DNA of 24,328 nucleotides, taken from positions 1 through 24,328 of IMG/VR virus record IMGVR_UViG_3300020451_000162, one strand, 5' to 3'. Below the pieces are notes generated by a model. It was not told where the DNA came from. It did not search any database and worked only from the letters and a program-made list of their open reading frames with translations. Positions 16,255 to 23,564 of this stretch are shown here, piece by piece (position 1 is the first letter of the stretch; the number at the start of each line of letters is the position of its first letter). The translations under genes were made by a program, and so were the position numbers. This stretch comes from a virus.

Positions 16255-19200
16255 TTAACCGAATCCTCTCAGTATATTTAATGCAGAGAAATTACTATTC
16301 TGTATCTGTGCTTGTGAGTTTCTAACTGCTCCCGCAAGTTTACCTCCTCCCATACCTCCACCAGATTTAGCAAGTAAGTTAGCAATAGCAGACTGTGCTG
16401 CAGCAACCGAAGAACGAACTGCTTGATTGTTTGCTTGAACTGCCTCTATGGTTGTTTGTACCATTTGAGACTGTCCTTCTCTCATCTGCTGCTGAGCTCT
16501 CCTTCTTTGCTCAGTAATCTTCTTCATCATATCTTGGTTTCTTTGATCCTTAACACCGTCACCATCTTGACCTGTTCTATTACTTGAGTCTCCTGCTCGT
16601 GGAGCTCCACCTAGAATACTACCAGATCCACCACCAGATCCACCTTTTCCTGCTACACTACCTCCACCATAGTTAGTATTAGTCTGTCCACCTTTTGCTT
16701 TACTATTAACACCACTGCCATGTCTGTGTTGTTGTCTCTTACTCTTTTTCCTCTTACCTGACATATCACCACCAACAAACTCTCCATCACCAAAGTCTTT
16801 ATTATCAAGGAGACCGTAGTTTATATTACCAAAACTCAATAGACTATCTCCCTCATCCATACCTTTAGGTCGAGTGAATGAGAAGGTAGATGCGTTCATC
16901 AATGCATCCTTATATGGTCCTTCAACACCTTTAGAACCTAGCATTTTATATAAACCAGGCGTGTCAAAGGACAACCCAATCATATCAGATGCTTTTTTAT
17001 CTTGTGAACTAGTTAAAGTTTTATTAGAGAATATATTTTTTCCACCAAATAGATTTTCTATGATCTGAGTCGGTGTCTTTGCTCCACCAAAGGCAGGAGA
17101 ACTAGCACCACTATCAATCAAACTTGCTTGGTTCCAAATAGTACGTGCTGTTAAAGCTCCTCCTAATGCATCTCCCTCTCCATGTTGAGCAATAATTGCT
17201 TTTTTCATCATACCCAAATCAGTTTCACCAAGAGCAGCACCACCGCTACCTGCAACCTGTCTATCAGCAAAACCTATCGTAGTAGTATTAGGTTTAGTAT
17301 GAGAACCTGGTCCTTTCTTAGTACCACCAGATGACCATGTTCCCCAACTATTATTTGCTATTTCAGCAATACCTAAACCCTTTCTTTGTCCAAACATCTC
17401 ATCAGCATATGCTCTAAGATTTGCTGGACCATTCTGTTTCTTTCTATGATCTGTAATATCAATAGCAAGTCCTCTCTTATGGAGTTTTCCTCCTTTTACT
17501 GGTTGACGACCAGATGTATCTTCACCTCTTCTGTTAGCACCATCTTTCTGCCACTTATTATTTCTAAAATTAGGATGATTATGTACAGTAAATCCTCTAT
17601 TCAATGCAGTTCTTCCTGCTCTAATTACTGCTCCTATACCACCGTTAGCAGATCTTACAATTCCATCAGGACCTCTCTTCGGACCACCACCTCCAGCACG
17701 ACCACCTTCACCGACACGCATAGATCCTTGATCTGCCCATCCAGTAGGAGCACCAGTAAGAGCACCACCGATCTGTCCACCGAGACCGCTACCACCAGTG
17801 ATAGAAGTAAGAGCACCACCAAGTTTCTGTCCGAATGACATTCCTTCAGAACCAGGTCCGAAGAATGAATTACCAATACCCTGTATCTTACCTAACCAAC
17901 CAGCAGCTTTACTACCTGGATCTAGGAATGAACTTGCAACACCACCAATACTCTTAAATATATCCCATCCTGTAGCCTTACCATCCTTACCACTACCTCC
18001 TCCACCAAAGATAGTTTGAATAGCACCACCAATAGCACCACCCTTATTACCAAATAAACCACCAATAGAACCAGCATTCTTAAGAAGTGAGTCCATAGTG
18101 ACTCTACCATTCTTATAGTTGAATCCCATTTGTGATCCTTGAAGCATTGCTCCATAAGAATCAGCATTAGCAACTGGTCCTATACCACTAGTACCACCGC
18201 CACCTCTATTCCAAATATTACTAAACCAATTACCACTTTTCTGTTTTGGAGGAACTATTGGTTTTGAGTAACTACTATTATCTTGTCCAAATCGAGATCT
18301 ACTCCCTGTCATTGGACCTTTATTACTGAAAGCGTTCTTTATACTTCCCCAGAAGAAATTCTCTTTACCTCTTGGTAATGAACCAGGAATCTCAAATCCC
18401 TGAGCATGTGCTTCCCTCATATTAGCAGATACCAATCCAGGTACTGCTCTAGTTGCAAAGTTATTGATAGGAATAACAAAGTCTTCACCTTTATTATTCT
18501 TTGATACGTACTCTAAACCATGACCAATAAAGTCTGCTTGTCCACCTTTACGACCTAATGATACAGGATAACCAGAGTCAGGACCATTAATCCATCCACC
18601 TGTTGCATATCCTGGTAATTCAGTCTTAGGAACTAACCCACCATATGCTCTCTCAAGATTACCAATCCGATCAACCATCTCACCGATGACAGTTTGACCA
18701 CCACCTTTAATATCATCCATACTAAAGGATCCTTCAAACTCCATAAGAGTTCTATCACCACCACCAGTAAACTTAGATGGTTCCATTCGGTCAGCAATAT
18801 CCTGACCATAATCATACATCTTCTTACCAACGTAAGCAGTTCCACCAACAGCAGTTGCAACAGTTGCTATCTTACCAAGACGACCCAGCTTACGCATCTT
18901 AAGTCCCTTATGGAACTTAGTCAGTCCTGTATGGAATCCTCTGAGTGCTTTACCCATTAGGGCTAAAGTTGCTCTTGGATGTCTAAGGAATATTAATGGT
19001 GCTAATATGGCTCCGAGAGACACCATGGCTTTCATAAAACCACCTAGTCTCTCAAAGAGAGTAGCATCATCCCGCAACATGTCGTACAGACCGTCTAGAA
19101 TTCGTGTTATATTTGTCCCAAGGAAAGCTTTCAGGAACCTGAATACCCTATCAAGAGTTTTTAGAGTATTCTCTATCTTCTCCCGATTCTCCTTCTTCGA

Positions 19201-19587
19201 CATCCATTCTAAAATAGGTCTGATAATAAGGAACTTAAGAAGTCCTGAGAACATGTTAAGTAATGCTTCCCAGAACTTAGGAGCACCTCTACCAACAAAA
19301 TCATTAACAAATCCAGAGAACGTATTCTTTTCTACTTTAGTATACTGTGGTTTAAATCCTTTTAATAGTTTCTTTCTTGAATCTTCTAAATTAGCGAGTT
19401 GTATATTTCTAAGATCATTTGCAATAACTGCAATACTGTTGACTACTCCACCTAAATTATTAACTGCCTGAATACTTTGACCCATAAGCTTTGACATACC
19501 AGGATCAGATGCACTAGCCGCTGCAGCAGCAGGTGACACCATCTTATACATGTTGATTTTTCTAGATTTAGGAAAAGTCGCTGGCAT
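16255..19587 (-). CDS. Tape-measure-like protein 2 with probable M15-type peptidase segment
   Basis: The 1110-residue protein starts with an Ala-rich helical segment. Residues 91-204 then align with residues 107-226 of the protein encoded just upstream (NMFSGLLKFLIIRPILEW, RILDGLYDML, LFERLGGFMKAM). Residues 460-640 are Gly-rich and hydrophobic, as in tape-measure proteins. At 703-711 it reads HKRGLAIDI, the HxxGxAxD zinc-ligand motif of M15 (VanY/D-Ala-D-Ala carboxypeptidase) enzymes. A candidate third ligand is His763, after a Trp pair. Residues 795-823 (KAIIAQHGEGDALGGALTAR) recall SleB-type cell-wall hydrolases, but weakly. The C-terminal 100 residues are Gln-rich coiled-coil. It lies between the first tape-measure-like gene and gp27, so it is a hub or tail-lumen protein that may also cut peptidoglycan. 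Confidence 0.75.
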   Translation of the reverse strand: MPATFPKSRKINMYKMVSPAAAAASASDPGMSKLMGQSIQAVNNLGGVVNSIAVIANDLRNIQLANLEDSRKKLLKGFKPQYTKVEKNTFSGFVNDFVGRGAPKFWEALLNMFSGLLKFLIIRPILEWMSKKENREKIENTLKTLDRVFRFLKAFLGTNITRILDGLYDMLRDDATLFERLGGFMKAMVSLGAILAPLIFLRHPRATLALMGKALRGFHTGLTKFHKGLKMRKLGRLGKIATVATAVGGTAYVGKKMYDYGQDIADRMEPSKFTGGGDRTLMEFEGSFSMDDIKGGGQTVIGEMVDRIGNLERAYGGLVPKTELPGYATGGWINGPDSGYPVSLGRKGGQADFIGHGLEYVSKNNKGEDFVIPINNFATRAVPGLVSANMREAHAQGFEIPGSLPRGKENFFWGSIKNAFSNKGPMTGSRSRFGQDNSSYSKPIVPPKQKSGNWFSNIWNRGGGGTSGIGPVANADSYGAMLQGSQMGFNYKNGRVTMDSLLKNAGSIGGLFGNKGGAIGGAIQTIFGGGGSGKDGKATGWDIFKSIGGVASSFLDPGSKAAGWLGKIQGIGNSFFGPGSEGMSFGQKLGGALTSITGGSGLGGQIGGALTGAPTGWADQGSMRVGEGGRAGGGGPKRGPDGIVRSANGGIGAVIRAGRTALNRGFTVHNHPNFRNNKWQKDGANRRGEDTSGRQPVKGGKLHKRGLAIDITDHRKKQNGPANLRAYADEMFGQRKGLGIAEIANNSWGTWSSGGTKKGPGSHTKPNTTTIGFADRQVAGSGGAALGETDLGMMKKAIIAQHGEGDALGGALTARTIWNQASLIDSGASSPAFGGAKTPTQIIENLFGGKNIFSNKTLTSSQDKKASDMIGLSFDTPGLYKMLGSKGVEGPYKDALMNASTFSFTRPKGMDEGDSLLSFGNINYGLLDNKDFGDGEFVGGDMSGKRKKSKRQQHRHGSGVNSKAKGGQTNTNYGGGSVAGKGGSGGGSGSILGGAPRAGDSSNRTGQDGDGVKDQRNQDMMKKITEQRRRAQQQMREGQSQMVQTTIEAVQANNQAVRSSVAAAQSAIANLLAKSGGGMGGGKLAGAVRNSQAQIQNSNFSALNILRGFG

Positions 19588-19592
19588 TTACT

Positions 19593-22500
19593 CTACCCTT
19601 GCCTCGGAACTGGTACTGGTATAGGATTATTTATCGGCACAGGCTTAGGTATCTCAATTAACTTCTCAATTAGCATTGGAACAGGGACAAATTCTAGTGC
19701 CGTTTGCATAGCATACTCCTGTGACAATTGTTTAGTGCTACCTCCACCTTTAGAAGTACTAAACATACTACTACTTCTATCAAATACACCTAAGACTCTA
19801 GGGTCAATACCTAATTCTGGTGCAAGTTCTCGGAGACCTCCTATAAAGTCACCACCAGCAACCATTCCTGAAATTGCTTTGAACATTCCACCCATACCAT
19901 TTTGACTGGCTAGGTTTTGCATAATGCCCATTACACCAAAAGGACCATCTCCAAAACTTTCCATACCAAATAATTGAGACATTCCTGGTATGTTAGCCAT
20001 GCCTGGTATTAACCCTGCTGCAACAGTTCCTAACGTTTGTCCTAGTCCACTTGATAAGAAATTACCAAACTTAGTTCCTGATAGTTTCCCACCAAGGAAA
20101 TTCATACCAGCACCTAAAGCACCTTGCACTCCTCCTTCAAGGAATCCCATTCCAATCTTACCGACTGGACTACTCATAAATTTACCAATGGCAGATCCTG
20201 CACCAAATGTACCTGGGAAGAATCCACCTAATGCACCCATAGCAGGTGCAATAGCACCCATAATATTACCTTGTGCCAAGGACATTGCTGCTTGACCAGC
20301 ATATATGAACGGTGCTGCGGCTGGGAAGACTATTGGTGCAATTTGCATTATAGTTCCCAAAATTGGGCTTGAAGCTATACTACTTACTACATTAGATACA
20401 CCTTTAACTACACCACTAACTACTTTACTAATACCTTTAAAGATCTTACCAAAGAAATATTGCTTATTGGTAAGTCTAGGTGGTATCCTTCCCATGACCT
20501 TACCACCATCCATTTTACCCCAACTAAATGGATTCCACCAACTACTACCCTTCTTCTCAGTTTTGGGTTGATCTTTTGAAGAACCAGTAGTATGCCTACC
20601 AATATTTGTATCAACAGCAGATCCTGGACTAGATTCTATAGTTTCTTTAGATCCTGATCCAAATGATCCTGCAGGGACTGATGACTCTTTATTAGGGAAT
20701 AGATCAAGGAAATCCCACCATTGATTATTAGATTTCTTCTCTGGTTGTGGAGTGATCGATGGTTGCTCATTTATTAAATTTGAAGCATTGATCCTATTCT
20801 TGGCAGCACTTCTGCCCATCTGTCTCTTATTAGGATCAGATTCGTACGTAGTTTCAACCTTTTCAATCTCTCCAGTTTCATTATCTTTCCAACCAACAAT
20901 TCTTCCACGTTTATTAGTGATTGGTGTTTTATTTTGTTGTTTTGCTCTTTCTCTTGCATCAACACCAGAAGTAGATTCACTTACATCTTTTTCTGGAGCA
21001 CCTGGATCTCCAGCACCCTTCTCTACTTTTCCTTTAGGTATAGCACTATCACCAAAGAAAGAAGATGCTACTAACTTGGCTTTGTCCCACGCATTAAGTG
21101 GGTTAATTAACCATAAAGGATTAGGGATCTCCATTCCTGGTAGACCCTTAAGCATGTGTTTACCTATCCAGTCTCGTTTAGGAAGCCATTTTGGAAGTTC
21201 TGGAATCTGCCATTTAGGTAATCCTTCATATAATCTACTAAATCCTTTCTTAACCCAGTTAATCAGATTACCTATCTGATTAAATACACCTTTAATATCT
21301 TGTTTTAATCTGTCACCAACTGCTCTGATTCCACCTGTTCCATCTCCTTTGAACATAGTGTACATCAAGTCACCGACATACTCACCAACGAGCATACCAA
21401 CTAGACTACCTACTCCTGGTATAGGAATAAGAGTTCCTAATGCACCACCAATAGCAGCACCACCACCTTTCCATAGTGCCTGATCTAATGGTTCTCCCAT
21501 CATTAATGAGAATAGAGTAGTTAAAGCAGCACCAAAGAACGGTATTCTTCCAAATACATTCTTAAATACACTCTTAACACCCTTAGTAGCACTAGGTCCT
21601 AGGAATTTTAGGGTTGTGCGGTTCATCACCTTCCCTAATCCAGGTTTAGCACCAGGTTTTATTATTTTTCCTTTAGGAGCACCACTTGGTGATAATCCAC
21701 TTGTAGGTTTAGGTGGTTTAAATGCTTGGGGATTCTTACGTGCAGCTCTTGTTACTCTCTTAAGTGCTTCACTTTCCGACATACCCATACGTCGGTACTG
21801 GTCGAATAATCTAGTTCCGTTCTTACCAAACCTTTGATTGACAGTTTTACTACCTTTAGTCCACCTTGGAGTTTTACCTGGTCTTGAGTTTCTACCTTGA
21901 TTCGGTCCTTTACCCTTGGTTCTATCTGGTTTATCCCTATACCAATCCCATCCTAATAAGCTTAGAATAGCATCCATCATACCAAATGGATTTAATAGTA
22001 ACGCCATTCCTCCCAGCCCTACTATTAATTCTCCCAGCCCTTTTAATCTTTCTCCTAACGTATTACCACTTCCAAACAAAGCAGTAAACCCATCCATTAT
22101 ATTACCAATTCTTCCACCAACAAAATTAGCAATCTTTGTAAAGACTACATGCAGTTTATGTAAAAATAATTCTAACTTCGGTTGGTTATCTGGATCTGCT
22201 AACCATTGCAAACCCTCGTACATTGCTAATTTGGTTCCCCATTCAGCCATCCATCCGAAGATGCTCCTAAACATACCAAAGATGGGATTCAATATCTTAT
22301 CTAAGAACTGTTCACCAAAACCCTTTTTCGTCTTTTTCTTAATTTTTGGTTTTGTGTTTATCCCTTTTCCCATTAGAGCGTTTCTACGCTCCATCTCATC
22401 TTCAGCTCTCTGATCCCTGTCTCTCTTATCTCTTCTTCTTTGTGCTTTCTCTGTTAATCTTTCTACTCTAGCCTTTGCTTTCGCAATCCCGCCCATGTCT

Positions 22501-22640
22501 CCAACAACACTTGCGATGCCATTGACAGTACTGCCCAAACGATTAAGTGCTAAAATTCCACTCCTACCAGCGTTGTGAGACATTTTGTCTGCACCTGCAC
22601 CACCAGGATTAATAAATTTATAGAAAGATATTTTAGCCAC
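19593..22640 (-). CDS. Tape-measure-like protein 1, GTG start
   Basis: The start is GTG (22640-22638), overlapping the preceding short frame by eight bases. The 1015 residues hold a highly charged coiled coil at 52-88 (KARVERLTEKAQRRRDKRDR). The shared paralogous domain is at 107-226 (GMFRSIFGWMAEWGTKLAM, RIGNIMDGFTALFG, LGERLKGLGELI). Hydrophobic stretches lie around 200-232 and 362-430 (GGAAIGGALGTLIPIPGVGS), and a second long Gly/Ala-rich hydrophobic region lies around 720-880. A Pro-Val tail closes the protein (PKPVPINNPIPVPVPRQG). Great length, helices, hydrophobic segments and position right after the gp26-like gene fit a tape-measure protein (gp29 role in T4). No direct similarity to T4 gp29 is claimed. 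Confidence 0.75.
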   Translation of the reverse strand: MAKISFYKFINPGGAGADKMSHNAGRSGILALNRLGSTVNGIASVVGDMGGIAKAKARVERLTEKAQRRRDKRDRDQRAEDEMERRNALMGKGINTKPKIKKKTKKGFGEQFLDKILNPIFGMFRSIFGWMAEWGTKLAMYEGLQWLADPDNQPKLELFLHKLHVVFTKIANFVGGRIGNIMDGFTALFGSGNTLGERLKGLGELIVGLGGMALLLNPFGMMDAILSLLGWDWYRDKPDRTKGKGPNQGRNSRPGKTPRWTKGSKTVNQRFGKNGTRLFDQYRRMGMSESEALKRVTRAARKNPQAFKPPKPTSGLSPSGAPKGKIIKPGAKPGLGKVMNRTTLKFLGPSATKGVKSVFKNVFGRIPFFGAALTTLFSLMMGEPLDQALWKGGGAAIGGALGTLIPIPGVGSLVGMLVGEYVGDLMYTMFKGDGTGGIRAVGDRLKQDIKGVFNQIGNLINWVKKGFSRLYEGLPKWQIPELPKWLPKRDWIGKHMLKGLPGMEIPNPLWLINPLNAWDKAKLVASSFFGDSAIPKGKVEKGAGDPGAPEKDVSESTSGVDARERAKQQNKTPITNKRGRIVGWKDNETGEIEKVETTYESDPNKRQMGRSAAKNRINASNLINEQPSITPQPEKKSNNQWWDFLDLFPNKESSVPAGSFGSGSKETIESSPGSAVDTNIGRHTTGSSKDQPKTEKKGSSWWNPFSWGKMDGGKVMGRIPPRLTNKQYFFGKIFKGISKVVSGVVKGVSNVVSSIASSPILGTIMQIAPIVFPAAAPFIYAGQAAMSLAQGNIMGAIAPAMGALGGFFPGTFGAGSAIGKFMSSPVGKIGMGFLEGGVQGALGAGMNFLGGKLSGTKFGNFLSSGLGQTLGTVAAGLIPGMANIPGMSQLFGMESFGDGPFGVMGIMQNLASQNGMGGMFKAISGMVAGGDFIGGLRELAPELGIDPRVLGVFDRSSSMFSTSKGGGSTKQLSQEYAMQTALEFVPVPMLIEKLIEIPKPVPINNPIPVPVPRQG
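19628..19635 (-). promoter_or_regulatory. Possible late promoter GATAAATA inside a coding region
   Basis: GATAAATA on the minus strand lies within the last codons of the 1015-residue gene, 41 bases before the ATG at 19587. The match is exact, but the spacing is a little longer than at the other sites and it lies in coding sequence. It may be an internal promoter for the second tape-measure-like gene or a chance match. Confidence 0.4.
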
Positions 22641-22824
22641 TTTGTGCGTTCTGCTCCTTCATTCTACGTTCTTCCTCTTTGAGAAACTCAGTTAATAAGG
22701 TCACATAGATTTCCTTTTCCCAAGGCATCAAATTATCAATATGATCAATTTGCCATTTATGATGATGCATCAAGGCAAAATTAGTATCATAATAATTCTT
22801 CAGGTTGGTATGAAGTAGGGCTAT
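22633..22824 (-). CDS. 63-codon frame with no standard start, probably the -1 frameshift extension of gp26
   Basis: The frame reads IALLHTNLKNYYDTNFALMH, continues HHKWQIDHIDNLMPWEKEIY, and ends KEEERRMKEQNAQSG. It looks like real protein: aromatic-rich, then an amphipathic charged helix. It overlaps both neighbours and fills the whole gap between gp26 and the tape-measure gene. In its frame the first codon after the gp26 stop region is ATA. No ATG, GTG or TTG precedes the conserved-looking part, and the internal ATG at codon 19 has no ribosome site. It is in the -1 frame relative to gp26, entered directly from the T TTT TTC at 22833-22827. The most likely product is a gp26-extension fusion of about 299 residues. 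Initiation at ATA is the alternative. Confidence 0.7.
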   Translation of the reverse strand: MALLHTNLKNYYDTNFALMHHHKWQIDHIDNLMPWEKEIYVTLLTEFLKEEERRMKEQNAQSG

Positions 22825-22846
22825 CCGAAAAAAGCCGCTAATCCTT
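22798..22846 (-). promoter_or_regulatory. Candidate programmed -1 ribosomal frameshift signal
   Basis: In the gp26 frame the minus strand reads GCT TTT TTC GGA TAG, so T TTT TTC (22833-22827) fits X XXY YYZ and stands six bases before the stop. Phe tRNA can re-pair on TTT TTT after slipping back one base. Upstream, AAGGA (22846-22842) is a Shine-Dalgarno-like sequence nine bases before the heptamer, the kind of stimulator seen in bacterial dnaX. Downstream, CTTCA/TGAAG (22815-22798) can form a small hairpin 11 bases after it. Confidence 0.6.
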
Positions 22847-23531
22847 CAAGCGTTACGTCACTTTCGACCTTAGTATTAGGATTTAAAACCTTAACTACAT
22901 GCTGAAGTTTTGGCATTGATTCAAAGAAATTTTGAATTTGTTTGAACTGATCCGAAGTCATCGTGTCTAAGAAATCCTTCATCTCCTGCGTTGGTATGTC
23001 TGCTGCTTCATAAACTTGCTCTGGATCAGTTATAGCACTGATACAACTAGCTGCCATATCAAATACTTGATCGACACCAGGTTCTTCTCCAGCAAAGTTC
23101 ATCTTAACAAAGGTTTCCAAAGTAGGATATTTCATTGTTAGAACAACTTCATCACTCAGTTTAAGTTCGTGCTTATGTCCTTTGGTTTTCTTGATTTTAA
23201 TATCATTCAAAGGAATTTTTACTTGAACTTCAGTTTCTTCATCATCAGGACATAACACTGTTACATCTACAGATTCACCAACAGATTTTGTTCTAATCTG
23301 AAGGAATACATACTCTATATCAAATGTTGCGAGATTCTCGACATCTGTTATATCGGTACATGCTCCAATAATGTCTTTAATAGCAGAAACCATGCTATTT
23401 TGATCACCAGTCTCAGTAGCAATTAGAAGAATTTTTTCTTCTTTTACTAAAAATGGTCTAAAATTCACCGTTCTGCCATCAGAAGGCAGTTTCATTTTAA
23501 ATTTCGGTGTGTTTAATGTAGGTAATACCAT
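22821..23531 (-). CDS. 26: gp26-like baseplate hub assembly protein
   Basis: The 236-residue protein fits the T4 gp26 baseplate family (T4 gp26 has 208 residues). The N-terminus (LPTLNTPKFKMKLPSDGRTV, FRPFLVKEEKILLIATETGD) is characteristic. It is followed by a paired-strand part (VDVTVLCPDDEETEVQVKIP) and a helical C-terminal half (DFLDTMTSDQFKQIQNFFES, LEGLAAFFG). In T4, gp26 helps to assemble the central baseplate hub. A late promoter octamer (GATAAATA) stands 23 bases upstream; no strong ribosome site is seen. The last codons contain the slippery site, so two products are predicted: gp26 alone and a C-terminally extended form. Position just before a tape-measure-like gene matches that of tail-assembly chaperones in other tailed phages. 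Confidence 0.85.
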   Translation of the reverse strand: MVLPTLNTPKFKMKLPSDGRTVNFRPFLVKEEKILLIATETGDQNSMVSAIKDIIGACTDITDVENLATFDIEYVFLQIRTKSVGESVDVTVLCPDDEETEVQVKIPLNDIKIKKTKGHKHELKLSDEVVLTMKYPTLETFVKMNFAGEEPGVDQVFDMAASCISAITDPEQVYEAADIPTQEMKDFLDTMTSDQFKQIQNFFESMPKLQHVVKVLNPNTKVESDVTLEGLAAFFG

Positions 23532-23553
23532 ATTAAATTCAATTCAGTAATAG

Positions 23554-23561
23554 TATTTATC
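23554..23561 (-). promoter_or_regulatory. T4-type late promoter GATAAATA
   Basis: GATAAATA on the minus strand lies in the 33-base gap between the gp54-like and gp26-like genes, 23 bases before the gp26 ATG. It is the only clear late promoter before the gp26, tape-measure and gp27 series. Confidence 0.7.
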
Positions 23562-23564
23562 GGA

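Noticed and set aside
22738-22770. Internal ATG at codon 19 of the short frame after gp26 as the true start
   Set aside because: There is no ribosome site before it, and the preceding codons (ALLHTNLKNYYDTNFAL) look like conserved protein sequence continuous with the rest.
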